Positions 26,304 to 35,500 of a stretch of DNA of 64,000 nt are shown here, one piece after another. Both the position numbers and the translations under genes were made by a program. The notes under the pieces are model-generated. The model worked only from the letters and a program-made list of their open reading frames with translations. It made no database searches and was not told the DNA's origin. Location of the stretch: the NCBI GenBank assembly GCA_963708095.1, contig OY970182.1, positions 2,170,001 through 2,234,000 on the forward strand, written 5' to 3'. This stretch comes from JAJZVS01 sp963708095. Its GTDB lineage: Bacteria > Pseudomonadota > Alphaproteobacteria > Acetobacterales > Acetobacteraceae. The stretch's first letter is position 1, and each line of letters begins with the position of its first letter.

Positions 26304-27611
26304 TCAATGCCGCAACGGCTCGAATGCCGTCTCCTTCATCCGCAGCACGAAGAACAACGACGCGACAGCGCCGGCGATCACGTAGAACGTCGGTGCCAGC
26401 GAACTTCCGGTCCGCGCGATCAGCCATGTCGCGATGAAGGGGGCGAACCCGCCGAAGATCATGACCGCCGTGTTGTATCCGACGGAGAGACCCGAATAGC
26501 GCACCCGTGTCGGAAAGAGCTCGGAGAACGCGGCCGGCGCGCCGGCGGTGTAGAGCGCCGTCATCGCCACCAGGACAAGCTGCGCCAGCAATCCGGCGAT
26601 GAAGGTGCCGGACGAGGCAAAGCGATAGAGCGGGTAGCACAGCACGATGAAGCCGAGGCAGGAAGCGATCAACAGCGGCTTGCGGCCCACCCGGTCCGAC
26701 AGTGCGCCAAGCGGCGGGATCAGGCAGACAAGCAGGAGAAGCCCGATCGTGCTGATCGCGAGAGACTCGCTTTGCGGCAGCTTGACGACCGAGGTCAACC
26801 AGGTCGGGAGGTAGGCGAGCGTAATATAGTAAGTAATCGTATTGTGAATGGTGATCCCGAACTGCGTTACCAGCATGCCGCCGTGGTCTGCAATCAGGTC
26901 TCGTAATGGATTTGCACTGATGGACTCCGACCTCTCGACCGCCTCGAACTCCGGCGTGTCCGGCAGGCGCAGGCGGAAATAGATGGCGAACCCGGCGATC
27001 AGTATGCCAACGAGGAACGGGATCCGCCACGCCCAGGCCGCCATCGCATCGCGTCCCAGGGTCGCGGCCAACAGCGTTGCGAGCAAGGAGCCGAGCAGCA
27101 GACCGCTGCCCACGCTGAACTGCTGCCAACTGCCGATATAGCCGCGCCGCCCGGTGGGGGCATATTCCACCAGGAACGCAGCGGCACCGCCCCATTCCCC
27201 TCCTGCCGAGAATCCCTGCACCAGGCGGGCGACGGTCAGCAGGATCGGGGCCCAGATACCCGCCGTCGCGTACGTCGGCAGTAAGCCGATCGCCAATGTC
27301 GACAAGCCCATGAGCCCGACGGTCAGAACAAGGGCAGCACGGCGGCCGGCGCGGTCGCCATAAAACCCGATGACGACCGAGCCGATCGGGCGCATGAAAA
27401 AGCCCACTCCGAAGACGCCGAACGTATACAGCAGCCGCGCGAACTGCGAGGCGTGGGGGAAGAACGCAATCGCGAGGGAGGGAACGAGAAAGCCATAGAC
27501 GCCGAAGTCGTACCATTCGAGAATGTTTCCCAACGTCCCAGCGATGACGGCACGACGTTCGGCGCCCGTCAGGGCAGGGTACTGTTGCGATGCAATGGTC
27601 GTTGAGCTCAT
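26304..27611 (-). CDS. MHS-type MFS metabolite transporter
   Basis: 435 aa, twelve membrane segments. The MHS (metabolite:H+ symporter) signature region is present: NILEWYDFGVYGFLVPSLA near the N-terminus, FFMRPIGSVVIGFYGDRAGR between helices 2 and 3, and ARLVQGFSAGGEWGGAAAFL in helix 4. The group includes ProP, ShiA and citrate/ketoglutarate carriers. The neighbouring amidohydrolase and M28-like protein on the same strand suggest import of a nitrogen-containing compound or small peptide. Gap of 81 bases from the M28-like gene upstream. Confidence 0.9.
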   Translation of the reverse strand: MSSTTIASQQYPALTGAERRAVIAGTLGNILEWYDFGVYGFLVPSLAIAFFPHASQFARLLYTFGVFGVGFFMRPIGSVVIGFYGDRAGRRAALVLTVGLMGLSTLAIGLLPTYATAGIWAPILLTVARLVQGFSAGGEWGGAAAFLVEYAPTGRRGYIGSWQQFSVGSGLLLGSLLATLLAATLGRDAMAAWAWRIPFLVGILIAGFAIYFRLRLPDTPEFEAVERSESISANPLRDLIADHGGMLVTQFGITIHNTITYYITLAYLPTWLTSVVKLPQSESLAISTIGLLLLVCLIPPLGALSDRVGRKPLLIASCLGFIVLCYPLYRFASSGTFIAGLLAQLVLVAMTALYTAGAPAAFSELFPTRVRYSGLSVGYNTAVMIFGGFAPFIATWLIARTGSSLAPTFYVIAGAVASLFFVLRMKETAFEPLRH

Positions 27612-27692
27612 CGACCTACCTCCAATAAATGTCCCATACGAAGCAGAGCTGAGTGATGCCGGGCACGGCCGCCTGGGAGCAGATGCATGGGA

Positions 27693-29483
27693 CTACCCGC
27701 CGGCAGAAGGCGCCGCCACGACGGCAGCATGACACAGCGCCGCGTCGATGGCCGCAGTCGCTTCCATGAATCCCGCCACGATATGATTCATGCCGCGGAG
27801 CAGATGCGCCTGGGCAAAACCGAGCACGGCGGGCGGGTAGCGGTCCAGCGTTTTTGCCGCCGCCAGCTTTGGCAGCGAAGCCGTCGCGACGCCGGGATCG
27901 TGGCGGTACGTGGTCGTGTTTGCATAGTTCAAGGGAACCAGTATGCGGGCCAGGCGTAACAATAATGCGTTAGCCGTCGTGCCGGACATGCCTTCGCCTA
28001 TCTGCACATGGAGACGCTCAATGCTTTCCGCCAACGCCGCGGCGGCGTCGGCAGCGGGGCCGAGATCGAACCGGCTGCCGGCGGTTTTCTGATAGGCAGC
28101 GATCGCGGCGGCGAACTCGGCCGCCAGAGGTCGCCAGTCCAGCGGCAGTACCGCGGCACACGCAAGGCGCAACACAGCAGACAGGTACACTCTCGTGTCA
28201 GTGAGGAGCACGGCTTTGTCGGCAATTTCAAGGACATCGCGCTCCGTATGCCACGAGGTGTCGCCCCCGTTGCCCATGACATAGTATGAGCCGCGGGCCT
28301 CCAGCTCCGCTCGCGGCAGTCGCGACGATGAGCTGAAGAGGCCGGAGATGCCGATATTGTTGAAACTGTAGTCGCTGCTCTGGCTGGGGCGCTTGCAGGT
28401 TGCCACGACGCCGGTGACATCGTGCACCACTTGTTTCACCAGAGCGAAGGTCTCCGCCGTCGCGGGAATATTGTCGTAGGCGACCGCGCCGCGCACCCCC
28501 GGAGAGTCGCAGTTCAGATGCGCGACGCAGCCGGCCATCAGCTCATCCGCAAACTGGTCGCAATACCAGGTGCTGCCCGCAAACTTGCCGGTGGAATGGC
28601 CTGGCCACCAGGCGATGCGGACTGACCGCCGCAGCAAGGCACGATGCTGCCACAGCACCCGCGCGACCTCCAGCATGGCGGCGTCTCCGGTGGCGTTGTC
28701 GGCGACACCTACCGACCAGCTATCGTAGTGGCCGTGCAGCAGCACGAATTTGTCGCGTTCCGAGGTGCCGGGGATTTCAACCAGAGGTAGCACAGAGTCG
28801 AACCATCCCTCCTCCAGCTCGGTGTGGACGCGGCAGACCTCGCCGGCATCCGCCGCCTTTTGCAACGCTACCGCGTCGTTACCGCTGACGGCGACGGACG
28901 GAATGCGCGGGCGGAACGGCAGCCCGTCCAGGTCCGCGGTGCCCCATACGACGTTGGCCGCCCCCCAATGCACATCGCTGCCGGGGTTGATGGCGATCAC
29001 TGCGGTAGCACCCGCCTCTTCCAATTGCGCGATGCGCTCGGCATTCAGCAGCCCGCGATAGGCAGCGATGCACCCGCGGATGTCGCCGACGCCGGGCGTG
29101 GGATCATAGGCGGAGCCGAACAGCGGAGCGCTGGCGGCAGCATAGCCAAGGGGCCTGGCAATGGCAGCCGGCACCACGACCACGCGCCCTTCGACGCCAT
29201 CCGGGCAGGACACGGCAAACGACGGCGGCTTGGCGTGCAACACCTGCGTGCCCAGCCGGACGGAGGCACGCTTCGGCAGGCTCAGGTACAGGCGCGGCTC
29301 GTGCACCGTGACGGGCACGCCGAGGGCGCGCAATCGGTCGGCAATCATGCAGCCTGCGCGGTTGACCTCGTCCGGGTGCTCACGCACGATGTCGGCGAAG
29401 GCTTCGACCAGTGCCCAAGGCTCATCAATCGTGGCGCTCTCGAGTAGCTGGCGCTCGGTGGCACTCGGCAAGTCATATATCAT
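27693..29483 (-). CDS. M28-like (PA domain) protein with altered active site
   Basis: 596 aa. A PA-like insert lies in the first half and an M28 aminopeptidase-fold domain runs from about 240. Metal-site residues His252 (LLHGHYDSW), Asp262 (GVADNATGDAAMLE), Asp in HLNCDSPG and His in GGDTSWHTERD are present. Where M28 enzymes have the Glu-Glu of W-G-x-E-E-x-G-x-x-GS, this protein has WWPGHSTGKFAGS (Gly295-His296), so the catalytic base and a zinc ligand are missing or replaced by His. It may be a divergent peptidase, another zinc enzyme or inactive. No signal peptide is seen. It probably belongs with the MHS transporter and amidohydrolase genes downstream. Confidence 0.75.
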   Translation of the reverse strand: MIYDLPSATERQLLESATIDEPWALVEAFADIVREHPDEVNRAGCMIADRLRALGVPVTVHEPRLYLSLPKRASVRLGTQVLHAKPPSFAVSCPDGVEGRVVVVPAAIARPLGYAAASAPLFGSAYDPTPGVGDIRGCIAAYRGLLNAERIAQLEEAGATAVIAINPGSDVHWGAANVVWGTADLDGLPFRPRIPSVAVSGNDAVALQKAADAGEVCRVHTELEEGWFDSVLPLVEIPGTSERDKFVLLHGHYDSWSVGVADNATGDAAMLEVARVLWQHRALLRRSVRIAWWPGHSTGKFAGSTWYCDQFADELMAGCVAHLNCDSPGVRGAVAYDNIPATAETFALVKQVVHDVTGVVATCKRPSQSSDYSFNNIGISGLFSSSSRLPRAELEARGSYYVMGNGGDTSWHTERDVLEIADKAVLLTDTRVYLSAVLRLACAAVLPLDWRPLAAEFAAAIAAYQKTAGSRFDLGPAADAAAALAESIERLHVQIGEGMSGTTANALLLRLARILVPLNYANTTTYRHDPGVATASLPKLAAAKTLDRYPPAVLGFAQAHLLRGMNHIVAGFMEATAAIDAALCHAAVVAAPSAGG

Positions 29484-30154
29484 ACGGCTCTCGTGACGAT
29501 CAGACCGATTGCCCGGTCTCGGCGAGCCGGCGCGGTCCCGGTCGGGGGCTTGGGAGAAGATACGGACGCCTACGCCATCACCTCCTGTTGGCTTGGCGCG
29601 CTCTGTTCACAACAACAGGGCCCGTGGTGGGCCACCACAGGCCTGCTTTCATGCTACGCAAGTGCCATGCCAGAGGAATTCCACGGCGCCTTCGCTGAGG
29701 AATTCCAAGAAAGAGCGAACCATGAGCGGTCTTTGACCGCTTAATCGGCAATTGCCGGAAGGCTATGCAGGCACCCGTCTCGGAGCATCCCGTCGCGGCC
29801 ATCGCCCGCCATCTCGCGGACACCGTCACCCTGTACGGATGCGGTGCTGGCCCGCGCCGCTTCCATACGGTCATCCTTCCGCTGTTCGCTATCGGATGGG
29901 CGATGGATGCGTTTCGAGGGGACGCGACCCGCTGACCGGCTCAGGGATAAGAAGAAATCCCGAGTGCCGTCGCATGGTAGCGAAGATGGTCAGCGATGAA
30001 CGTGGCGATGAAGAAACAGGAGTGGTCCTAGCCCTCCTGCCACCACAGCGTCAGGGAAATACCCGCAGCACTGCAGGCCTGCTCAAGAAGCTCGGGATGC
30101 AAGGGATCCCGGAGGGGGTACCGATCGGGCGATGACCGAGCGCCAGCCGATCCA
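29484..30154. other. 671-base intergenic region without a supported gene
   Basis: Open frames here are short and show no recognisable motif. Two copies of GAGGAATTCC (around 29674 and 29697) each contain the palindrome GGAATTCC, and a perfect palindrome GTGGTGGGCCACCAC lies near 29630. The block separates the M28-like gene, which reads away from it, from the 3' end of the MFS transporter gene. It could be the leftover of a decayed element. Confidence 0.4.
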
Positions 30155-31423
30155 TTACCCGATCGGCCGCCGCGTTGCGGTCATCGCCAGGGTCGCCCCG
30201 ATGAGCACCAGCGCCGCCGCAAGATCGAATGCAGCATCGAACTGATGCGTGACAGCCACGATATATCCGGTCGCGATCGGCGCCAGGATGCCGAAGCCGT
30301 TGCTGAAGGTCAGCAGGAGGCCGATCAGGGTGCCGATCCCCTCTCCTTGCCGCAGCAGGTCGCTGGTCAGCGCGTAGTTCATCGCCAGTGCGCCCTGGAT
30401 GCAAGCCAATGAGATCGTTGTCAACGTCAGCAGCATGAGATGCGAGGAAGTGAACGGCGACAGCGCCATCACGCTGCCGCCCACCAACAGGATGGCCACC
30501 AGACCGCGCCGTTTGCCGGCCCGCATTCCCGCCGGACTCAACGCGCGATCCGCGAGCGCCCCGATCAGGATGGTCAGCACGCAGGCCAGGATGTAGCAGA
30601 TCGCCGTATCGATGCCGCTGTGCATCACGGTCACGTGCCGGCTCATGACCAGGTAGCCGGGCAGCCACGTCAGCAGCAGGAAGTTGGTGAAGTTGGCGCA
30701 AATCTGCACGCCGATCAGGCCCCAGGTCGAGCGCCAGCGGAACAGGGCGGCGACGGAAAGACCCTTCGCGCCCGGCGTGATGTCACGCCCGAGCATTATC
30801 GTGTCCCGCTCCGCGGGCGTCAGCCACCAGGCGCTGCGCGGCTCCCGGTAGAACACCAGCCATGCCGCGACCCAGGCGAAGCCGAGCACGCCAAGGCAAG
30901 CGAAGGCCGCGCGCCAGCCCGCCACGGTGATCAGCCACGCGGCGCCGATCGCAGTCGCCGCCGTCCCGAACGCCTGGCCGGAGGAGAAGACCGCGGTGGC
31001 GAATCCCCTCTCGCTGCCCGGCGCCCATTCGCGGACCGCGCGGTTGCCGACCGGAAAGCCGAATGCCTCGCCGATGCCCAGCATCATGCGGGTGGCGATC
31101 AGGAACCATAGGCTGAAGGTCGCGGCCGTCAGCGCCGTCGCCGCCGACCACAGCCCGACCGAGGCGATGGCGGTGCGCCGCGCACCGAACCGGTCGGCGA
31201 TGATGCCGGACGGCAGGTTCAGGACGAAATAGGTCCAGAGGAACGAGGAAAGCAGATAGCCCATCTCCACCGGCGTCAGCGCGAACTCGCGCGCAATCGC
31301 TGGCGCGCCGATGGAAAGTGCGGCGCGATCGCCGTAGTTGATGGCGGACATCAAGAACAGCAGCGCATAGACCAGCACGCGCCGCCGCGGCGCGCCGATT
31401 GCTACATTCGCCGTCGTACTCAT
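30155..31423 (-). CDS. MFS transporter, anion:cation symporter (ACS) family
   Basis: 422 aa with twelve membrane helices. ACS-type features are NYGDRAALSIGAPAIAREF in helix 1, SSFLWTYFVLNLPSGIIADR before helix 3, and RMMLGIGEAFGFPVGNRAVR in helix 4. Members carry organic anions such as galactonate, hexuronates or phthalate. The start chosen is ATG 31423, which overlaps the stop of the aminotransferase gene (ATGA), with GGAGAA upstream; an ATG six codons earlier is possible. It lies in the arm of the divergent hydantoinase locus read to the left, so the transported compound is probably the substrate of that pathway. Confidence 0.9.
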   Translation of the reverse strand: MSTTANVAIGAPRRRVLVYALLFLMSAINYGDRAALSIGAPAIAREFALTPVEMGYLLSSFLWTYFVLNLPSGIIADRFGARRTAIASVGLWSAATALTAATFSLWFLIATRMMLGIGEAFGFPVGNRAVREWAPGSERGFATAVFSSGQAFGTAATAIGAAWLITVAGWRAAFACLGVLGFAWVAAWLVFYREPRSAWWLTPAERDTIMLGRDITPGAKGLSVAALFRWRSTWGLIGVQICANFTNFLLLTWLPGYLVMSRHVTVMHSGIDTAICYILACVLTILIGALADRALSPAGMRAGKRRGLVAILLVGGSVMALSPFTSSHLMLLTLTTISLACIQGALAMNYALTSDLLRQGEGIGTLIGLLLTFSNGFGILAPIATGYIVAVTHQFDAAFDLAAALVLIGATLAMTATRRPIG

Positions 31424-32667
31424 TGCTGCGTTCTCCGCCATCCCGAAATGCTGCCGATCACCCGTTCCGCGACGTCCGGCAAGACATGGACATGGGTGGA
31501 AAGCCGCACGGCGCCGCGCCGCACGGAATGCGCGATCCCATCGCGGTTGAGTGCGGCGCTCAGCCCGTTGATCCAGGGAACCTCGCTGCGGTCATGCCCG
31601 GCGCCCTGCTGTTCGGCGATGGAAATTATGTGCGAGCGGTGTCCCGGCGGCACTGCCAGCAGCGGAACGTCCAGGGCCTCCAGCGCCGCGCGCACGCGCT
31701 CCGCGGCGCCGACCGCACGCTGCTCCACCGCGGCGGGGCCGATCCGCAGCAGCAGGTCGAGCGAGGCGCCGAGGGCGGCGAGCGCGATGTAGTTGTAATT
31801 GCCGACCTCGTAGCGCCCGGCGCCGTCGCGCAGCCGCCAGCCGGCTTCCGGCCCGGCGGCCTCGTGCCCGGCCTCGAGTTCCACCGAAAAGCGGGCCAGC
31901 GACACAGGCCTGACCCGCTCGGCCCAGTCCCCGCGCACATACAGCAGGCCCAGTCCGTACAGCCCGAGCAGCCCCTTCTGTACCGCGGTTGCCCATCCAT
32001 CCACCGGCAGCCGCGCCATGTCCTGGACGAGCACACCGGCTGACTGTGCCGCGTCCACCAGCAGAAAGGCGCCATGGGCGCGGCACGCAACGCCGATCGC
32101 GGCGAGGTCGGTGCGCCGGCCGGTGCCGAAATCGACCGCGGTGACCGTGACCAGCCGCGTGCGCGCGTCGATGCGGCGGACGATCGCTTCCTCCAGGCTC
32201 TCGCCCGGCGACGGCGCCACGGAGACGACCTCGGCCTCCCGCTCCTGTGCCTGCCAGAGCCAGGGGAAGACGTTGTTCGGGTGTTCCGCCGCCGGGGCGA
32301 CGACGATCCGGTCGCCGCGTCCGAGCCGCAGCCCGGCGCCGACGATGTTGAGACCGTCGGAGGCGTTCTTGGTGAAGGCCACCTCCTCCGCCCGCGCGCC
32401 GATCAGGGCGGCGGCCCGGGCGCGCGCGGTCTCCACCAGCGCGAGCCATTCCGCCTTCGGCACCGCGCCCTCAGCCTGCGCGCGCAGGATGGTCCCGGCG
32501 GCGCGTTCGGCGCAGGCAGGCAGCGGTCCGCGCGCCGCCACGTCCAGGTAGGGGCCGCGCAGGGAGGCGAACTCGGCACGGATCAGGGCATCTGCCTCGG
32601 TCGCGGGCAATGGGGGCACCGGAGGAGGCGTGGGATTGCGCGCGGGCGCGTCATTGGGTATTTGCAT
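31420..32667 (-). CDS. Aminotransferase class V-fold PLP enzyme
   Basis: 415 aa fold-type I PLP enzyme of the cysteine desulfurase/isopenicillin N epimerase group. The cofactor-binding segments are FTKNASDGLNIVGAGL, the Asp in LVDAAQSAGVL, and the Schiff-base Lys in TAVQKGLLGLYG. The typical desulfurase active-site Cys loop is not evident, so a lyase, epimerase or aminotransferase role is more likely. The gene starts only 30 bases from the divergent GntR gene, so both are probably controlled by that regulator, and it overlaps the MFS gene downstream. Confidence 0.85.
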   Translation of the reverse strand: MQIPNDAPARNPTPPPVPPLPATEADALIRAEFASLRGPYLDVAARGPLPACAERAAGTILRAQAEGAVPKAEWLALVETARARAAALIGARAEEVAFTKNASDGLNIVGAGLRLGRGDRIVVAPAAEHPNNVFPWLWQAQEREAEVVSVAPSPGESLEEAIVRRIDARTRLVTVTAVDFGTGRRTDLAAIGVACRAHGAFLLVDAAQSAGVLVQDMARLPVDGWATAVQKGLLGLYGLGLLYVRGDWAERVRPVSLARFSVELEAGHEAAGPEAGWRLRDGAGRYEVGNYNYIALAALGASLDLLLRIGPAAVEQRAVGAAERVRAALEALDVPLLAVPPGHRSHIISIAEQQGAGHDRSEVPWINGLSAALNRDGIAHSVRRGAVRLSTHVHVLPDVAERVIGSISGWRRTQQ

Positions 32668-32696
32668 CCTGGATACAGAACCCAGGTTACCGCCTT
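32668..32696. promoter_or_regulatory. Divergent operator region between aminotransferase and GntR genes
   Basis: Only 29 bases separate the two divergent start codons. They contain the inverted repeat CCTGG (32668-32672) and CCAGG (32682-32686) around ATACAGAAC, within TGGATACAGAACCCA, which resembles the TGGATACA half-sites seen in GntR/FadR-type operators. There is too little room for two separate promoters with leaders, so transcripts must start inside the opposing gene or be nearly leaderless. Confidence 0.5.
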
Positions 32697-33428
32697 ATGT
32701 CAACGCCTCCCTTGACCACAGCCACCCGCCCCATCGGCCAGGGCGCTCCCCTTCACCTGCAGGTCTATGACCATCTCTGGGCCGCGCTGGTCGCCGGCGA
32801 ACTCCCCGCCGGCGCCCGGCTGAAAGACGGTGACTGGGCGCTCCGCCTCGGCGTCAGCCGCACCCCGGTGCGCGAGGCCTTGCGCAAGCTGGTGCAGGAA
32901 GGCGCGCTCGATCCGCTCGATTCGGTCGGTTTCGCCGTGCATGCCTTCACCGCCGCGGAGGTGGTCGGCCTCTACCGCTGCCGTGCCGCGCTGGAGGCGC
33001 TGGTCGCCGAGGAGGCCGCCGCCGCGCGCAGCCCCGCGCTGCTGTTCGAACTCGCCGCCAATATCGCCCTGGCCCAGGACGCCCTCGATGCCGGCGACCT
33101 CGACGCGTTGCAGCGCCTCAACGGCGAGTTCCACCTGATCATGCTGGATGCGAGCCGGAACCGGCATCTGCGGCGCCTGCTGGAACAGACCGGCCGGTCG
33201 GTCCGCATGGCGCGCCGCCAGGTGCTGCGCCATGCCAGCACCGACGCGGTCCGGCGCGAGGATTACCGCCGGAGCCTCCAACCCGTGATCGATGACCACC
33301 GCGCCCTGCACGACGCGGTCGCCGCAGGCGATGCCGCGCGCGCGGCGGCGCTGATGCACGAACACCTGCTCGCCACCGCGCGCGACATGATGGCCGTACT
33401 CGGCGGCGACGCGGGGGCGGCGCCGTGA
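32697..33428 (+). CDS. GntR family transcriptional regulator (FadR/VanR type)
   Basis: 243 aa. The N-terminal winged HTH (about 15-85) reads LHLQVYDHLWAALVAGEL, AGARLKDGDWALRLGVSR and TPVREALRKLVQEGAL. The all-helical FCD effector domain follows with EVVGLYRCRAALEALVAEEA, a metal-site-like NGEFHLIML and DDHRALHDAVAAGD. FadR-type regulators respond to small carboxylates and usually control the adjacent genes. ATG 32697 begins the homology; the frame upstream runs through the aminotransferase start and is not used. The stop overlaps the start of hyuA (GTGA at 33425-33428). Confidence 0.92.
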   Translation: MSTPPLTTATRPIGQGAPLHLQVYDHLWAALVAGELPAGARLKDGDWALRLGVSRTPVREALRKLVQEGALDPLDSVGFAVHAFTAAEVVGLYRCRAALEALVAEEAAAARSPALLFELAANIALAQDALDAGDLDALQRLNGEFHLIMLDASRNRHLRRLLEQTGRSVRMARRQVLRHASTDAVRREDYRRSLQPVIDDHRALHDAVAAGDAARAAALMHEHLLATARDMMAVLGGDAGAAP

Positions 33429-35500
33429 GTACAGCCCTGGACGGCGCGCCGGCCGATTGCTGGATCGGCATCGACACCGGCGGCACCTTCACCGACGTCG
33501 TGCTGGTGGACCGCGCCAGCGGCCTGTACCGTTTCCGCAAGGTGCCTTCCAACCCGCAGGACCCGGCCGAGGCCATCCTGCGCGGCCTCGACGAGATCCT
33601 GGCGGACGCGGCGGCGCCCGGTTCCCGCGTCGGCTTCGTCGGCCTCGGCACCACACTCGCCACCAATGCGGTGCTGGAGGGCAAGACCGGCCGCGCCGCC
33701 ATGCTCACGACCGCCGGCTTCACCGACCTCCTGGAGCTGGCGCGCCAGCGCCGCCCGCATCTCTACAACCTCGACATCGGCAAGCCGCGCCCGCCGATCG
33801 CGCCGGCGCACCGCGTCGGCGTGCCGGAACGGCTGGACGAGACCGGCGCCGTCGTCGCCCCGCTCGACGAGGCGGCGCTCGACGCGGCGCTCGCGGCGCT
33901 GCCGGAGGCGGAGGGTTTCGACGCCTTCGCCGTCTGCTTCCTGCACGCCTATCGCAATCCGGAGCACGAGCGCCGCGCCGCCGCGCTGTTGCGTGCCCGG
34001 CTGCCCGGCGCGCTCGTCTGCCTGTCGAGCGAGGTGAGCCCGGAATTCCGCGAATACGAGCGCTTCGCCACTACGACGATGAACGCCGCCCTGCTGCCGG
34101 TGATGGATCGCTACCTGGCGCGCTTCGGCGAGGGCGTCGGCCGCCGCGGCATCCCGACGCCGGCCTATGTGATCCAGTCGAACGGCGGGCTCGTTTCGCC
34201 CGCGACCCTGCGCCGGCTGCCGATCAACACCTTCTTCTCCGGCCCCGCCGGCGGGGTGGTCGGCGCGATCGACGTCGCCCGCGCCTCCGGCATTTCGGAT
34301 ATCATCACGATCGATATCGGCGGCACCAGCACCGACGTCTGCCTCGTGCGCGACGGGCGTCCCGCCTGGGCGAGCCAGCGCGACATGGCGGGCCTGCCGG
34401 TGCGCACCGCCAGCATCGATCTGCACACGATCGGCGCCGGCGGTGGCAGCCTCGCCTGGGTCGATGCCGGCGGCCTGCCCAAGGTCGGGCCGGAGAGCGC
34501 CGGCGCCAGTCCCGGCCCGGCCTGCTACGGCCGCGGCGGCGAGCGGCCCACCGTGACCGATGCCAATGTCGTGCTGGGACGCCTCAACCCGATCGCGCTG
34601 CTCGGCGGGCGCATGAAGGTCGATGCCGCGGCGGCGGAGGCGGCGATCGCGCGGCATATCGGCGCGCCGCTCGGCATCGACTCGGCCCGCGCCGCCGCCG
34701 GCATCCTGCAGATCGCCACCGTCGGCATCACCGGCGCGGTGCGGGTGATCTCGGTCGAGCGCGGGGAGGACCCGCGGGAGTACGCGCTCTTCGCCTTCGG
34801 CGGCGGCGGCCCGCTGCATGCCGCGGAAGTGGCGGAGGCGATGGACATGCGCCGGGTCGTTGTGCCGCCGCATCCGGGCCTGATGTCGGCGATCGGCCTG
34901 CTCGCCGCCGACCTGCGGGCCGATTTCGGCCTCACCTGCCTGGCCGACGCGACGCCGGCAGGCTGGTCGGGCGTGACGGCGGCGCTCGCGGATCTGCTGG
35001 GCCGCGCGCACGCCTGGGCCGCGGACGAGCGGCTCGATCCCGCCGCGCTTCGCATCGATCGCATCCTGGAGCTGCGTTATCGCGGCCAGAGCTCGGAGTT
35101 GCGCATCCCCCTGCCGGACGGCGTCGCGGACCCGTTGGCGCAGGTCGTCGGCGCCTTCCACGCCGAGCACGCGCGCCGCTTCGGCTATGCGATGACGGAG
35201 CGTCCAGTGGAGATCGTCACCGCGCGCCTGACGGCGCTGGCGCCGCGCCCGGCACCACCGCCGGAGCCCGATCCGGGGCCGCTGGCCACGCGCCCGGCCT
35301 CGAGCCTTCGCCCGGTCTGGTTCGCGGCCACCGGCTTCGTGGAAACGCCGGTGCTGGACCGCGATGCGATCGGCCGCGGCGATCGCATCGCCGGCCCCGC
35401 CATCATCGAACAGATGGACACCACCACCGTCGTGCCGCCCGGCTGGACCGCGACCGTCGATGGCGCCGCCAACCTGCTGCTCCTGCGCGAGGCTTCATGA
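33425..35500 (+). CDS. hyuA: Hydantoinase/5-oxoprolinase family subunit A
   Basis: 691 aa ATP-dependent amidohydrolase subunit. It starts with the ASKHA-type GIDTGGTFTDVVLVD, has GLGTTLATNAVLEGKTGR, the conserved PHLYNLDI, ITIDIGGTSTDVCLVRDG with its phosphate loop, GAGGGSLAWVD, and FGGGGPLHAAEVAEAM. HyuA proteins cleave hydantoins, 5-oxoproline or related cyclic amides (or carboxylate ketones) at the expense of ATP, together with HyuB. GTG 33425 overlaps the regulator's stop, and the end overlaps the HyuB start (ATGATG/TGA at 35497-35500), so the three genes are translationally coupled. The exact substrate is unknown. Confidence 0.94.
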   Translation: MSTALDGAPADCWIGIDTGGTFTDVVLVDRASGLYRFRKVPSNPQDPAEAILRGLDEILADAAAPGSRVGFVGLGTTLATNAVLEGKTGRAAMLTTAGFTDLLELARQRRPHLYNLDIGKPRPPIAPAHRVGVPERLDETGAVVAPLDEAALDAALAALPEAEGFDAFAVCFLHAYRNPEHERRAAALLRARLPGALVCLSSEVSPEFREYERFATTTMNAALLPVMDRYLARFGEGVGRRGIPTPAYVIQSNGGLVSPATLRRLPINTFFSGPAGGVVGAIDVARASGISDIITIDIGGTSTDVCLVRDGRPAWASQRDMAGLPVRTASIDLHTIGAGGGSLAWVDAGGLPKVGPESAGASPGPACYGRGGERPTVTDANVVLGRLNPIALLGGRMKVDAAAAEAAIARHIGAPLGIDSARAAAGILQIATVGITGAVRVISVERGEDPREYALFAFGGGGPLHAAEVAEAMDMRRVVVPPHPGLMSAIGLLAADLRADFGLTCLADATPAGWSGVTAALADLLGRAHAWAADERLDPAALRIDRILELRYRGQSSELRIPLPDGVADPLAQVVGAFHAEHARRFGYAMTERPVEIVTARLTALAPRPAPPPEPDPGPLATRPASSLRPVWFAATGFVETPVLDRDAIGRGDRIAGPAIIEQMDTTTVVPPGWTATVDGAANLLLLREAS

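Noticed and set aside
33263..35170. 635-codon minus-strand frame over hyuA
   Set aside because: Shadow of hyuA; no domain pattern, composition rich in Arg/Gln/Gly/His.
33457..35496. Upstream extension of the hyuB frame through hyuA
   Set aside because: Shadow in the +2 frame of hyuA; HyuB homology begins only at 35497, where the start overlaps the hyuA stop.
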